DNA of 64,000 nucleotides from Edaphocola flava (GCF_004118155.1 NZ_SAIQ01000002.1:1-64000), one strand, 5' to 3'; shown: positions 53,421-64,000, counted from the stretch's first letter. Numbers and translations: made by a program. Notes: a model not told the origin generated them from the letters alone.

Positions 53421-54245
53421 ATGAAACAGGAGCATTACGAAGTATACAAATATTCGGAAGATGAAGTCCGTAGCAACATTGCACGGTATGTGTACCTGGA
53501 CAATCCTGAAAGTTACCCCTTCGACCATTATCACGGACATGAATACAATGAGATTATGGTCTTCCTAAAAGGTGGTGGTACACACAACATTAGCTTCAAA
53601 GACTACAGCATCGAAGACCAGTCGATACACCTTATTGCTGCGCGCGATCTGCATTGGGTAGAACGCAGCATGCATTCTGAAGGATTCGCCATTGTATACA
53701 AAGATCAGTTGCTGGACAAGCTTTCCATCCTGAATGCAGAAATAGACTTCCAGGATATATTTAACCGCTCCCGCATTATTAACCTCAATGAAGAAGATCA
53801 GGTGAAGTTTGCCATGCTCTTTCAGGAAATGCAGGCCAATAAAAGCGACAAGCTATATATGCTTCAGCTCATCGGTGCTTTCCTGACCAGGATCGCAACT
53901 GTTTTTCATGATGTACCCGGCACTTCCCGCACCAATGATCCTTTGCTGAAGCAGGCAGTCTCGCTGATCCATAAACATTTTAAAGACCGCTGGACACCTG
54001 ATCAGTACGCTGCTGCGCTGCATGTCACTGCCAGAACATTGCAGAATCGTATCAAACAAGCTTCAGGCAAAAGTCTCAGGCAGCTGGAGCAGGAACGCCT
54101 GCTTAAAGAAGCACGGCAACTGCTGATGACTTCAGGGCTGTCGGTCAATGAAATAGCACTGGAGCTGGGCTTCAAAGAAACCGCACATTTCAGTAACTGG
54201 TTTAAAACGCAGTCGGGACAGAGCCCTACGGAGTATAAGGCCTGA
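53421..54245 (+). CDS. AraC-family transcriptional regulator
   Basis: A 274-residue protein with a cupin-like N-terminal sensor (PFDHYHGHEYNEIMVFLKGG, residues ~32-55). The C-terminal double helix-turn-helix has WTPDQYAAALHVTARTLQNR, then SVNEIALELGFKETAHFSNW and FKTQSGQSPTEYKA. It binds a small ligand and regulates unknown genes. It is followed at ~100 bp by a T9SS cargo gene that could be a target. The start at 53421 lies just after a typical promoter gap. Confidence 0.9.
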   Translation: MKQEHYEVYKYSEDEVRSNIARYVYLDNPESYPFDHYHGHEYNEIMVFLKGGGTHNISFKDYSIEDQSIHLIAARDLHWVERSMHSEGFAIVYKDQLLDKLSILNAEIDFQDIFNRSRIINLNEEDQVKFAMLFQEMQANKSDKLYMLQLIGAFLTRIATVFHDVPGTSRTNDPLLKQAVSLIHKHFKDRWTPDQYAAALHVTARTLQNRIKQASGKSLRQLEQERLLKEARQLLMTSGLSVNEIALELGFKETAHFSNWFKTQSGQSPTEYKA

Positions 54246-54344
54246 TGTGTTTTTTTGCAATTTTATTACGGGTATTTGCAAACAGTGTACACCGATACTG
54301 CCGACCTTTGTAGGAGTAATTATAACCCTATAAATTCAGCGATC

Positions 54345-55601
54345 ATGAAAAAATTATGCCTCATCCTTTTATCCGGGATACTCGCGCTTAACGCAAATGC
54401 CCAGTGGGTCATGCGTTCCCCTTCCTTAACCAGCGGTATCACAGACCTCAATGTACTCAATCAGGATACCATCTTTGCCAGTTCTTCAGAAAGCATGGGA
54501 TTGCTGAAATCGGTAAACGGTGGCCAGACCTGGGATACCATTACCTTTGGTGCGACCACAGCGCTCAAAGTACATTTTACAGACCAGCAGCACGGATTCG
54601 CAGCAGGCTTTGCCTCCTTTGCTGTAGGCCCCAGCTGTTTCAAGACCAGCGATTGCGGGCAGACCTGGCAACCGATGTATGATACCATCAGTGGCGGTGC
54701 TTATTTTTATAAAATCCGTTTTCTGAACAAGGATACCGGTTTCATCAGTAATATGGGCACGCTGTCCCGTACTACTGATGGAGGCGCTACCTTTACCCGC
54801 CAGGAGCTGATACCTGATTATCATTATATAACCAATATTTATTTCATCAATCAGACGACCGGCTTCGTAAGTCTGGCCCAGTACGGAAATGTCACCAACC
54901 TGGATCGCATTTTTAAAACAACCAATGCCGGGGTATCCTGGACGGAAGTATACAGTGATACTACAGAACCTCAGCAGGTGTTTGTATATGATGGTATCAG
55001 CCAGATGCATTTCTCTGATGCGCAGCACGGATGGGCTGTAGCTACCGGTATGCCCGGCAAAATACTGCGGACGGTCAATGGCGGAAATACCTGGACAGAA
55101 CTGACCGGCCATACCTTTACAGATATGTCGCTTACAGATGTTCACTTCACCAGTCCCCTGGAGGGATATATAGTGTATGCACAATCTATATATAAAACGA
55201 CGAACGGTGGGCAATCATGGACCAAGCAACTGACCAGTCCGCAGGATATGCTGATACTGGAAATAGAAATGCTGAACGGGCAGCTTGGCTTTGCCAGCGG
55301 ACACGGGCTGTTTAAAACCATTAATGGCGGTGCGCCGACTTCATTAAAAGGTATTCCTGCATCAGAAGGTGGTTTCCGTTTTTATCCCAACCCATCCCGG
55401 GATATTGTATATATCCAGAATGAGCAGCAGAAGGAGATTCAAAGCCTGAAGCTTTATGACATGACCGGCAGAGAATGCAAACGTTACGATCACCAGATAC
55501 CGTCTGCGCTTTCCCTGGCTGGTATGGCAGATGGCATGTATTTTATGATGATACAAACCAATAAGGAATTATATACCGGCAAAATACAGCTGATGAAATA
55601 A
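54345..55601 (+). CDS. Ycf48/BNR-repeat secreted protein with T9SS sorting domain
   Basis: About 418 residues from MKKLCLILLSGILALNANAQ, a clear signal peptide; the longer frame from 54255 has no export signal at its start and is less likely. Repeated Asp-box-like units (VNGGQTWDTI, TNAGVSWTEVY, VNGGNTWTEL, TNGGQSWTKQL) predict a beta-propeller of the Ycf48/sialidase type. The C-terminus is a T9SS domain (FRFYPNPSRDIVYIQNEQQK). It is probably exported to the surface. The propeller ligand is unknown. Confidence 0.88.
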   Translation: MKKLCLILLSGILALNANAQWVMRSPSLTSGITDLNVLNQDTIFASSSESMGLLKSVNGGQTWDTITFGATTALKVHFTDQQHGFAAGFASFAVGPSCFKTSDCGQTWQPMYDTISGGAYFYKIRFLNKDTGFISNMGTLSRTTDGGATFTRQELIPDYHYITNIYFINQTTGFVSLAQYGNVTNLDRIFKTTNAGVSWTEVYSDTTEPQQVFVYDGISQMHFSDAQHGWAVATGMPGKILRTVNGGNTWTELTGHTFTDMSLTDVHFTSPLEGYIVYAQSIYKTTNGGQSWTKQLTSPQDMLILEIEMLNGQLGFASGHGLFKTINGGAPTSLKGIPASEGGFRFYPNPSRDIVYIQNEQQKEIQSLKLYDMTGRECKRYDHQIPSALSLAGMADGMYFMMIQTNKELYTGKIQLMK

Positions 55602-55630
55602 TATTATCTGACTATCCGCATGTAGTAACC

Positions 55631-56030
55631 TTTTTTCTTCGTCCTTTTGTCCGGCAACAAAAGGACCAAAAGTGCCTTTGTTTTCATCAAGGCGATTGCA
55701 GAGCATCGCCATTTTGTACCGTTGCGTGCATTGATCGTCTGAGCTTAACGTGCGATGCGTTCTGTGCTCAACGATCGCAGCTCCACTCCAAAATGGCTAT
55801 CGCTGTGATGAAAACAATAAGCGATCCGTACAAGTACAGATCGCTTAGAAAGGCCTTATAAATCCGGCGTTAGTAAAATCATTGGCTCGGTCGATAAAGT
55901 CGGAAACCACTGTCTGAGCGCAGCGAGTCTGCGTTTGCGACCGACCGACACATTGATTTTTAGCCAGGGATTTATACAGCCTTGATTTTTTGGCGGTACC
56001 TTTTGCATCAAGGCAAAAGGTAGCAATAGA
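55631..56030. repeat. Structured, palindrome-rich intergenic element
   Basis: About 400 bp of nested inverted repeats. GTCCTTTTGT/ACAAAAGGAC lies at 55641-55666. TTTTCATC plus GCCATTTTG (55681-55716) pair with CAAAATGGC plus GATGAAAA (55789-55814). AGCGATC-GTAC/GTAC-GATCGCT follows at 55829-55855, and CCTTTTGCATCAAGGCAAAAGG at 56000-56021. No protein frame is supported. I recognise similar intergenic sequence from Bacteroidota genomes; whether it is a mobile repeat or an RNA is unknown. Confidence 0.6.
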
Positions 56031-56184
56031 TATAAATTGACTACTTAAATCATAATTTTAGACTTTGTTTCCTTTAAGCTGATACTCAGTTAATATTATT
56101 ATCTCGATCCATGTTTAAAAATTGTATATTTATCCCCGCATTAATGCGGGGATATCGTTTTATTATTTTTTAATATCAAGTCAG

Positions 56185-56450
56185 GTGAAAAAGCTATTCT
56201 TATTGTTGTTAATGACTGGTGGTTGTCGTGAAAATGATTTCTGCGCCTGCCATAACGCTGGCCAGTATCAGTGATGAGGGCAAGATTAGTCTCCAGAAGC
56301 TGCTGGCCCAGATTTACTGCTGAGTATAACAGAATGGTCAATGAGGTGCAGGTGGGGGATGTCATTGTTTTTTCTGAAATACAGTGTTTAAATCCTCAGA
56401 ATGAACAGCAGAAAAGCCTAAATCCTTACATAAGTGTAGAAATTAAATGA
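56185..56450 (+). pseudogene. Decayed small lipoprotein gene
   Basis: A GTG start opens VKKLFLLLLMTGGCRENDF, a lipoprotein signal with lipobox GGC, but a stop follows after 29 codons. Further on, in a shifted frame, VNEVQVGDVIVFSEIQCLNP continues to a TGA at 56448. The two parts look like start and end of one small exported protein broken by frameshifts. No family is recognised. Confidence 0.45.
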
Positions 56451-56509
56451 CAATCCATTTAAATATGAATTAAATCAGAATAAAATTTTATTTTTTGCTA
56501 ATAGAGTCA

Positions 56510-56517
56510 TACTTTTG
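56510..56517 (+). promoter_or_regulatory. Candidate -7 element of the atpD promoter
   Basis: TACTTTTG matches the Bacteroidota -7 consensus TAnnTTTG, 45 bp before atpD. A correctly spaced -33 TTTG is not clear. Confidence 0.4.
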
Positions 56518-56553
56518 CACCCAAATTGAAATATTACAATTCTTAATAATTAA

Positions 56554-58068
<1,515 letters not shown>

Positions 58069-58123
58069 TTGTACAGTAAAAGGTCATTGTAATATTGGCT
58101 TTTGAAATTTTAAACTTGATCAA

Positions 58124-58375
58124 ATGCAATTAGACATATTAACGCCAGAGCAAAAAATCTATAGTGGTGAAGTGTACGGTGTACAACTTCCCGGCGTAGA
58201 AGGTTCTTTCGAAATTCTGGAAAACCACGCAGCAATGGTTGCCGCGCTGGGAGAAGGAAAAATGAAAATTCTGAAAGATAAAACGAATACAGAATTATAT
58301 ACGATCAAAGGCGGCTTTGTAGAAGTACTGAATAACAAAGCAACTGTTTTGGTGGAAGGTGCAGCTACTGCTTAA
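58124..58375 (+). CDS. atpC: F1 ATP synthase subunit epsilon (short form)
   Basis: An 83-residue protein with only the N-terminal beta-sandwich domain: MQLDILTPEQKIYSGEVYGV, then LPGVEGSFEILENHAAMVAA. The C-terminal helical hairpin of the E. coli subunit is missing, as is common in Bacteroidota. It couples rotation within F1 and follows atpD. A strong terminator follows at 58398. Confidence 0.95.
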   Translation: MQLDILTPEQKIYSGEVYGVQLPGVEGSFEILENHAAMVAALGEGKMKILKDKTNTELYTIKGGFVEVLNNKATVLVEGAATA

Positions 58376-58397
58376 TTTTCACTATCGTAAACAATAC

Positions 58398-58441
58398 AAA
58401 GAGAGGAAATCCTGTTAAAGGATATCCTCTCTTTCTTTTTT
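58398..58441 (+). terminator. Rho-independent terminator of atpDC
   Basis: AAAGAGAGGAAATCC pairs with GGATATCCTCTCTTT (58420-58434) with one mismatch and a T-rich tail, 22 bp after atpC. Confidence 0.9.
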
Positions 58442-58541
58442 TAAGGAAAATTAGCTTACTTACTAAGCAAAGTGCTGCATTATCCGTCTTTATTAATACG
58501 GGAGCAGGAAGCAGTCCCGATCCCATAATAGTAATCAAATC

Positions 58542-58952
58542 ATGAAGAAAACAGGTATAATATTTTTATGTATAGCAACATCCTTACTTTCCTGTAGTAA
58601 GGATATGTTCCGGGACCCCGCAGCTATTATGCTGAGCGACGGGACTTATGTTGGTACTTTTCAGCGTCAGACATTAGCTTCAAGCTTACCGTCAGCAGTA
58701 AGCCTTACCTTATCCAATGGTAACTGGACCGGAAACGCTTCCATGGAGCGCTATCCTGCACTTTGCTCCGGTACGTATAGCATCGGCAACAACCAGGTAC
58801 AATTTGAAGATACCTGCACATGGAGCGCCAATTTTGACTGGACATTGATCCTGGATGGGACTTATGAAATAACCCAGTATGATGATACCGTAGTGCTTAC
58901 CCGCCAGCAGGGAAATAGTACTGTTGATATCTACAAATTGAAAAAGCAATAA
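58542..58952 (+). CDS. Small lipoprotein of unknown function
   Basis: A 136-residue protein with a lipoprotein signal (MKKTGIIFLCIATSLLSCSK, lipobox Cys18). The mature part is beta-rich (MLSDGTYVGTFQRQ, SNGNWTGNASMERYP, GTYEITQYDDTVVLTRQQ), perhaps a small lipocalin-like barrel. I do not recognise a named family. It lies 41 bp before the CPACGMG peptide gene on the same strand and may share its transcript. Confidence 0.75.
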   Translation: MKKTGIIFLCIATSLLSCSKDMFRDPAAIMLSDGTYVGTFQRQTLASSLPSAVSLTLSNGNWTGNASMERYPALCSGTYSIGNNQVQFEDTCTWSANFDWTLILDGTYEITQYDDTVVLTRQQGNSTVDIYKLKKQ

Positions 58953-58993
58953 ACACCAAACCATATTGTCACACACATCTAAATAGTATCATC

Positions 58994-59173
58994 ATGAAAA
59001 TTTCTAAAAAAGTACTGGGAGCCCTGGTGGTTGGGCTGGCTGTACAAGCAAGCAGCAGTTCCTGCGACAAGGTGCAAACCAAGCCGGAAAAGGCGAAAAA
59101 GGTTGGGACTGAAAACCCCGCCAATCAACAGCCGGATACAGCATATAACTGCCCGGCCTGTGGAATGGGATAA
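58994..59173 (+). CDS. Small lipoprotein-like peptide ending in CPACGMG, putative MNIO RiPP precursor
   Basis: A 59-residue frame with a hydrophobic leader and lipobox-like end (LVVGLAVQASSSSC), a Lys/Pro-rich linker, and a C-terminus YNCPACGMG. It lies 9 bp before a DUF692/MNIO enzyme gene. MNIO enzymes modify cysteine-containing peptides; chryseobasin- and bufferin-type precursors are short, carry a Sec signal, and have Cys in the core. CxxCGMG at the C-terminus is a plausible modification site. The leader suggests export and lipidation. Possible roles are metal handling or secreted peptide, both inferred. The ATG is preceded by an A/T-rich region and coding potential is supported by the matched gene order. 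Confidence 0.75.
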   Translation: MKISKKVLGALVVGLAVQASSSSCDKVQTKPEKAKKVGTENPANQQPDTAYNCPACGMG

Positions 59174-59182
59174 AAAATTACT

Positions 59183-60316
59183 ATGAGCAGAACGATTTTA
59201 CCCACTATTGCTTGTAACCTGGATGCCGATATCTTGTCGGCATCCTTACCTTTATTAGAAGAGGGTGTAGTAGATGCATTGGAATGGTCTTTTGATGCCC
59301 TGTTCCGGCAAGATCATGTGATACCGGAATGGTTTCATGATCTGCTGACTGCATACAGCAATGAAGGCCGGCTTATTGGGCATGGGGTATTCTTTTCTCT
59401 GTTCTCCGGAAGACTGCTGCCGGAGCAGGCTGCATGGCTGCAGCGCTTGAAGCAGCTGAGCAGACAATATCGTTTTGATCATATTACAGAACATTTCGGT
59501 TTCATGACCGGCAGTGATTTTCATAAAGGAGCACCAATGAGTGTTCCCTATACCTCAGGCACAGTAGCCATAGGCCGCGATCGCCTGCAACGTATACAGG
59601 ATGCCGCACAATGCCCGGTAGGGCTGGAGAATCTGGCATTTGCCTACAGCCTTGATGAGGTAAAGCGACAAGGAGCATTCCTGGAGCAGTTAATAGAACC
59701 CGTAAACGGATTCATTATCCTTGACCTCCACAATGTCTATTGCCAGTTACACAATTTCAATATACCATTTGAAGTCCTGATACAAGCCTATCCGCTGGAT
59801 CGGGTCAGAGAAATCCATATCTCCGGAGGCAGCTGGGAAACCGCTGTGACCGACCAAAGTCGTAGCATACGCAGAGATACGCATGATGGCAGGGTGCCGG
59901 AATCAGTATTTGAGCTGCTGGAGCATACTTTGCCTTTGTGCCCGCAGGTAAAGTATGTGGTGATGGAGCAGCTGGGTACCGGCCTGCAAACTGAAGCAGC
60001 TAAGATCAGCTTCAGAAAGGATTTTCAGCAGATGCAAAAGATCACAGAACAATTCCTGGAGCACCATTCTCGAATGGATGCAGTACCTAATAATTTTCTG
60101 CCGGAATATAGTCTGCCTCCGGGACAAGTTATCGAAGATGAATACCTGTACGGAGAACAGCAGATCCTATCGTACATCCTCGAACACGCAGCAGGACATG
60201 CAGAGGCAATGGAGCAGCTGCAACATACCGCTTTACGCAACAGCGTTTGGGGTATAGAAAAATGGCAGCCCGATATGCTCGAAACTGCCATTCGTATAGC
60301 CCAGAAATGGAAATAA
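59183..60316 (+). CDS. MNIO/DUF692 peptide-modifying enzyme
   Basis: A 377-residue protein with the TIM-barrel signatures of the multinuclear non-heme iron-dependent oxidative (MNIO, DUF692) family: ALEWSFDAL, LIGHGVFFSLFSG (H67), FDHITEHFGFMTGSDF (E103, H104), CPVGLENLAF (E149), IILDLHNVYCQLHNFN (D181, H183) and REIHISGGSW (H212). The enzymes use two or three irons to rearrange cysteine in small peptides. The extra ~95 residues after the barrel could replace the separate partner protein these enzymes often need, since no such gene is nearby. The likely substrate is the 59-residue peptide just upstream. It ends one base from the convergent ChaN-like gene. Confidence 0.88.
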   Translation: MSRTILPTIACNLDADILSASLPLLEEGVVDALEWSFDALFRQDHVIPEWFHDLLTAYSNEGRLIGHGVFFSLFSGRLLPEQAAWLQRLKQLSRQYRFDHITEHFGFMTGSDFHKGAPMSVPYTSGTVAIGRDRLQRIQDAAQCPVGLENLAFAYSLDEVKRQGAFLEQLIEPVNGFIILDLHNVYCQLHNFNIPFEVLIQAYPLDRVREIHISGGSWETAVTDQSRSIRRDTHDGRVPESVFELLEHTLPLCPQVKYVVMEQLGTGLQTEAAKISFRKDFQQMQKITEQFLEHHSRMDAVPNNFLPEYSLPPGQVIEDEYLYGEQQILSYILEHAAGHAEAMEQLQHTALRNSVWGIEKWQPDMLETAIRIAQKWK

Positions 60317-61159
60317 TTAAAGCCTGGTCAGGATCACAAAATCAGCCAGTGGTTGATGTTCTGCTGGGGTATACTTATCTGCCCTGAAGCAGGAAATCGT
60401 GTATACTTTCTTCTTTTTATGCTGCTGGATTACCCGGTATGCAGTACCCAGGTAGCGGTCACTGTGAAAGCGCCCGTTCAGGTGCAGTACTACTTTATTT
60501 TTCATAGCACGGGTAATGGAATAAGACATGGTCGCATCCCATAAATTCTGAGATTGATACAATTGCATATTAGGCACCGTATGCCCACCCATTACTTCCA
60601 GGAACTGATCATAATAAGCACCCGTCAAAGTGTCTACAGGCATTGGTGGAAGGTATGCTTTTTGCGTAGCCTTAGGCAGCTGCAATAATGCCGTAAGCCC
60701 GTTACGGGTCACCATATTGGTATACCGTGCCGGAGCATTGGCACAGACTACCTGCAGATGCTTTTCCTGCGCATATTGTATCAGTGGACGGTAATCATTA
60801 TAATTGTTCCATGACCTGCTTTCTTTTTTGAAATTCTTCTCACTGATCCATCCGGCCAGGTATTCATCCATAATGCCCTGTACATCGGTTTCGAACATCT
60901 CCAGCGATAAGGCCAGCTTATCTCCGTGCTGGAACTGCATGTGCTGCAACACATCCAGTTCCAGCATATGCCCGATACTGTCATTATGCTCTTCGCCAAA
61001 CAGTACTGCATCTGCATTGCTCAATGATTGCATCATGTCAGCAAAGGAAACTTCCACACCCGTTTTAGTATTGAAGATTGTGTAGTTGGCCGTCGGGGCT
61101 TGAGCCTGTACCAGTGCACTAATGCTCAGCAGACAGGCAAATAATATATAACGAAGCAT
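60317..61159 (-). CDS. ChaN-family exported protein
   Basis: About 280 residues from MLRYILFACLLSISALVQAQ, a signal peptide; a longer frame from 61204 adds 15 residues without an export signal. Family marks are DAVLFGEEHNDSIGHMLELD, then LALSLEMFETDVQGIMDEYL, and KVVLHLNGRFHSDRYLGTAY, as in ChaN/heme-binding Tiki-superfamily proteins. E. coli-group ChaN binds haem; the Bacteroidota role is not established. It converges on the MNIO gene with no gap. Confidence 0.85.
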   Translation of the reverse strand: MLRYILFACLLSISALVQAQAPTANYTIFNTKTGVEVSFADMMQSLSNADAVLFGEEHNDSIGHMLELDVLQHMQFQHGDKLALSLEMFETDVQGIMDEYLAGWISEKNFKKESRSWNNYNDYRPLIQYAQEKHLQVVCANAPARYTNMVTRNGLTALLQLPKATQKAYLPPMPVDTLTGAYYDQFLEVMGGHTVPNMQLYQSQNLWDATMSYSITRAMKNKVVLHLNGRFHSDRYLGTAYRVIQQHKKKKVYTISCFRADKYTPAEHQPLADFVILTRL

Positions 61160-61221
61160 AGTATAATTGTTTGGATGCAAATATACTATGCCTTTTGTCA
61201 ACACCCTGTAATATTCAGCAG

Positions 61222-62490
61222 CTATAAGGTATCCAATGCCTGTGATATCGTTTGGTAAATGTAACTGAGGTCCTCATTACTGATGCAGTACGGAGGCACC
61301 AGGTATAAGATATTGCCCAGTGGCCGTATCAGAATGCCCCGCTCCCAGAAATACCGGTACAGTGCAGCAGCAAACTGGTTAAAGTAAGAGGTATCCTCAC
61401 CTGTATTCCATTCAATAGCCAGTATTGTGCCCGTATGTCTTAACGTTTTAACCTTCGGATGCTCTGTTATGCTTTGGGCAAATACAATGTGCTGCTCCGT
61501 GATGGATTGTATCCGTTGCAGTGTTTCTTCCTGTAACAGTAAGTCCATACTGGCCAGGGCCGCAGCACAAGCGAGCGGATTAGCTGTAAAAGAATGCCCG
61601 TGAAACAGCGCTTTATAGCGATCTTCAGACAGGAATGACTGGTATACCTGTTCTGTACAAGTAGTAATGCCCATAGGCATAGTGCCACCGGTCAACCCTT
61701 TGGAGAAGCACATAATATCCGGTTGGGTATGCAGGTGATTGGCTGCAAATAATTTGCCCGTTCTGCCAAAACCCACAAAGACCTCATCCTGTATTAAAGT
61801 AATGTTCAGCGCACGGCAGAAAGATAACAACTCATCCAACTCTTCGGCCCGGTGCATGAGCATACCCGCAGCGCCCTGTATCAGCGGTTCATATACAAAA
61901 CAGGCAAGCTCCTGCGCATACTGACTGATCATATTCTTAATGGCCGGGAGATTATCTGCATTCGGCGGATCGATAAACAATACATCAAACAATTGGTCCT
62001 TAAACGGGGCGGTCCACACACTGCGGCCGCTTACCGACATAGCCCCGAAGGTATCGCCATGATACGCATCTGTGAACGCCAGTATCTTCGTTTTCGGCAG
62101 GCCTTTATTATATGACTGTTGCAGACACATCTTTAAGGCCACTTCTACCGCAGTAGAACCATTGTCAGAATAGAAAACCTTGCTTTGATTTTCGGGCAGT
62201 AGCTCCAATAACCGCTCCGATAATACTATGGCGGGTTCATGGGTAAAACCCGCAAAGATCACCTGCTCCAGCGTATGCAATTGCTCCGAAACTTTCCGGG
62301 CAATGTAGGGGTTTGCATGACCATGCAGGGTTACCCACCAGGAGGAAATCGCATCTATATAGCGATTTTCTTTATCATCATAGAGGTAAGCCCCCTCGCC
62401 ACGAACAATAGGAACAGCCGCTGCCGCAGTCTGCATTTGCGTGTACGGGTGCCAGTTTACCTTCCGGTCCCGTTCACTTAATGTGCACAT
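61222..62490 (-). CDS. bioA: Adenosylmethionine-8-amino-7-oxononanoate aminotransferase
   Basis: A 422-residue PLP-dependent transaminase of biotin synthesis, making 7,8-diaminopelargonate. Visible marks are [37 protein letters not shown], and the PLP-lysine region [36 protein letters not shown] also fits. The start overlaps the end of bioB by 13 bp, so the genes are coupled. Confidence 0.96.
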   Translation of the reverse strand: MCTLSERDRKVNWHPYTQMQTAAAAVPIVRGEGAYLYDDKENRYIDAISSWWVTLHGHANPYIARKVSEQLHTLEQVIFAGFTHEPAIVLSERLLELLPENQSKVFYSDNGSTAVEVALKMCLQQSYNKGLPKTKILAFTDAYHGDTFGAMSVSGRSVWTAPFKDQLFDVLFIDPPNADNLPAIKNMISQYAQELACFVYEPLIQGAAGMLMHRAEELDELLSFCRALNITLIQDEVFVGFGRTGKLFAANHLHTQPDIMCFSKGLTGGTMPMGITTCTEQVYQSFLSEDRYKALFHGHSFTANPLACAAALASMDLLLQEETLQRIQSITEQHIVFAQSITEHPKVKTLRHTGTILAIEWNTGEDTSYFNQFAAALYRYFWERGILIRPLGNILYLVPPYCISNEDLSYIYQTISQALDTL

Positions 62491-63467
62491 GTTGCCGCCT
62501 CTTTTTGCAGTGGTTTCAGACCCAGGTTTTGCAGCATGAGCATGTCTTCTGAAATGCCCGGATTGGGTGTAACCAGGAGCGTCTCTCTTTCACCCGTAAA
62601 GATAGAGTTGGCCCCGGCCATAAAGCACCATGCCTGCTCCGTTTCAGTCATTTCGATACGGCCGGCACTCAGTCTTACTGTTGCAGCTGGCATAATGATG
62701 CGGGCAGTTGCGATCATGCGCACCATTTCCCAGGTATCCACTTTAGGATTATCTTCCAGTGGGGTGCCTTTTACACGGGCCAGTGCATTTACCGGAACAG
62801 ATTCAGGATGTTTAGGCATAGTAGCCAGGGTGAGCAGCATCGCAATACGGTCCTGGTGCGTTTCTCCCAGACCTATGATACCACCGGAGCATACGGTAAT
62901 GCCTGCCTTGCGTACATTGTTAATCGTATTGATGCGGTTGTCGAAAGTACGGGTAGAGATGATTTCGTTATAATACGCTTCTGAGGTGTCAAGATTATGA
63001 TTGTAAGCATGTAAGCCGGCTTCTTTCAATCTTTCTGCCTGGTCTTCTGTAAGCATACCCAGGGTACAGCATACTTCCATACCCATTTCATTTACCCCTT
63101 TTACCATATCAATAATGCGGTCAAAGTCCCGGTTGTTGCGCACTTCACGCCATGCAGCAGCCATACAGAAGCGGGTCGATCCGTTATCCTTCGCCTTTTG
63201 GGCATGCTCCAGTACTTTTTCCGTAGGCAGCAGTGCCTGTACTGTAATATCAGTATGATAACGGGCAGCTTGTCCGCAGTAAGAACAATCTTCTGGGCAG
63301 CCACCAGTTTTTACAGACAGCAGTGTACATACCTGTACGGCAGCTGCATCATGCCATTGACGGTGAACAGTTGCTGCCTGGTAGATCAGTTCCATCAGCG
63401 GTTGGTGATAGATAGCGTGGACTTCTTCTTTGGTCCAGTCGTTACGAATTGAGGTACTTTGTATCAT
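62478..63467 (-). CDS. bioB: Biotin synthase
   Basis: A 329-residue radical-SAM enzyme that inserts sulfur into dethiobiotin. The cluster-binding motif is CPEDCSYC; other marks are [60 protein letters not shown] and [18 protein letters not shown]. The start lies 6 bp after the bioD stop. Length is normal. Confidence 0.97.
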   Translation of the reverse strand: MIQSTSIRNDWTKEEVHAIYHQPLMELIYQAATVHRQWHDAAAVQVCTLLSVKTGGCPEDCSYCGQAARYHTDITVQALLPTEKVLEHAQKAKDNGSTRFCMAAAWREVRNNRDFDRIIDMVKGVNEMGMEVCCTLGMLTEDQAERLKEAGLHAYNHNLDTSEAYYNEIISTRTFDNRINTINNVRKAGITVCSGGIIGLGETHQDRIAMLLTLATMPKHPESVPVNALARVKGTPLEDNPKVDTWEMVRMIATARIIMPAATVRLSAGRIEMTETEQAWCFMAGANSIFTGERETLLVTPNPGISEDMLMLQNLGLKPLQKEAATCAH

Positions 63468-63473
63468 GTTAGT

Positions 63474-64000
63474 TTAAAAGAATTTGATTTGTTGTGCAGC
63501 AGCAGCAATCGTTTCAGGATTGATGTCTGCCAGTTCTGGTATGTGAATCGCACGGGCACTCCGCGGCAGGTGCTTGTACAGGACCCTGAACGTATCGGGA
63601 TCAAAATTGCCGTTGAATACCATATAGTCCAGCGGAATATTGCGCTGCTTCAGCGTTTCAATAGATAGTAAAGTATGGTTGATGCAACCCAGGTAATCCC
63701 TTGCCACCAGTGCCACCGGTGCATTGCATAATTGTATGAGGTCGATCATAAAATGATCATCGGACAATGGAACCCAGAGTCCACCAGCACCCTCGATCAG
63801 CAGTTGTTTCCGGCAATCCGGTACGGTAAAGTCCGAAAGCTTTATACTTATATTTTCCGCTGCAGCTGCATTATGTGGTGATGCTGCTTTTTGCAGGCGG
63901 TACCTTTCTGGATGTGTATGTATTTTGCCCGAACAAAGGGCGGATACCGTTATGCTGTCGGAGCAGTGCAGATCGCCTGCCTGTACCGGCTTCCAGTATT
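63474..64000 (-). CDS. bioD: Dethiobiotin synthetase, 5' end cut by the window
   Basis: The frame enters from the window edge. It reads YWKPVQAGDLHCSDS and GKIHTHPERYRLQKAASPHN, then QLLIEGAGGLWVPLSDDHFM, VALVARDYLGCINHTLLSIE and LPRSARAIHIPELADINPE. These are family marks of BioD, which makes dethiobiotin from diaminopelargonate with CO2 and ATP. The P-loop start lies outside the window. It is the upstream gene of the bioD-bioB-bioA set seen here. Confidence 0.93.
   Translation of the reverse strand, partial: YWKPVQAGDLHCSDSITVSALCSGKIHTHPERYRLQKAASPHNAAAAENISIKLSDFTVPDCRKQLLIEGAGGLWVPLSDDHFMIDLIQLCNAPVALVARDYLGCINHTLLSIETLKQRNIPLDYMVFNGNFDPDTFRVLYKHLPRSARAIHIPELADINPETIAAAAQQIKFF

Noticed and set aside
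61222..64000. Riboswitch or BirA-type operator for the biotin genes
   Set aside because: The 5' end of the operon lies outside the window; nothing visible inside.

Overview
The window is a stretch of Bacteroidota chromosome, most likely from the Chitinophagaceae or a close relative. This is inferred from several large secreted proteins ending in type IX secretion (T9SS) sorting domains, two-gene RHS proteins with signal peptides, a carotenoid cluster of the CrtI/CrtB/CrtZ/CrtY(cd) kind, atpD-atpC standing apart from other ATP synthase genes, and A-rich rather than Shine-Dalgarno-like start regions. No rRNA is present, so the genus cannot be fixed.

Layout. (1) 1-11.1 kb, minus strand: a polymorphic toxin locus with a coiled-coil/beta-barrel protein, an SpvB/RHS-like companion and an RHS protein ending in a GH24 lysozyme domain. 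A lipoprotein follows that is probably its immunity protein, and after it a decayed second RHS-tip/immunity module. (2) 11.4-15.9 kb: a mobilizable-element backbone with XRE regulator, interrupted CHC2/toprim primase-like gene, candidate oriT, relaxosome protein, MOBP-type relaxase, and a zeta-type kinase with a small partner. (3) 16-24.7 kb, AT-rich: a defence-like island. It has a HEPN-like protein, a minus-strand multi-ubiquitin/E1/DUF6527 operon and, divergent from it, a tightly overlapping four-gene operon: sigma-like protein, IrrE-peptidase/macro-domain fusion, kinase/PurZ-like fusion, and a DUF7002/DarT-like protein. That four-gene operon is the best candidate in the window for an undescribed system. 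(4) 25.7-33.5 kb: zeaxanthin-type carotenoid operon (MarR regulator, crtI, crtB, crtZ, a lycopene cyclase-lipocalin fusion, idi), divergent from a TonB-dependent receptor and sharing twin palindromic operators with it. (5) 33.8-35.8 kb: arsenic resistance genes without an arsR. (6) 35.9-51.6 kb: a two-component system, then T9SS cargo genes that include a tandem duplication, and a BclA/C1q-like protein. (7) 51.7-53.3 kb: tRNA-Leu(CAA) and four identical tRNA-Val(TAC), with a GT14-like glycosyltransferase gene between the first and second valine copies. (8) 53.4-58.4 kb: AraC regulator, Ycf48-like T9SS protein, a structured intergenic element, atpD and atpC. (9) 58.5-60.3 kb: a small lipoprotein-like peptide ending in CPACGMG next to a DUF692/MNIO enzyme, which looks like a RiPP locus. 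(10) 60.3-64 kb: a ChaN-like lipoprotein and the biotin genes bioA, bioB and bioD, the last cut by the window edge.

How the parts work together. Regions 2 and 3 look like one horizontally acquired block that carries its own transfer genes and several nucleotide-, ubiquitin- and ADP-ribose-related conflict modules. The carotenoid, arsenic, ATP synthase and biotin blocks are ordinary chromosomal functions. All functional calls come from reading motifs and family resemblance; no database search was run.
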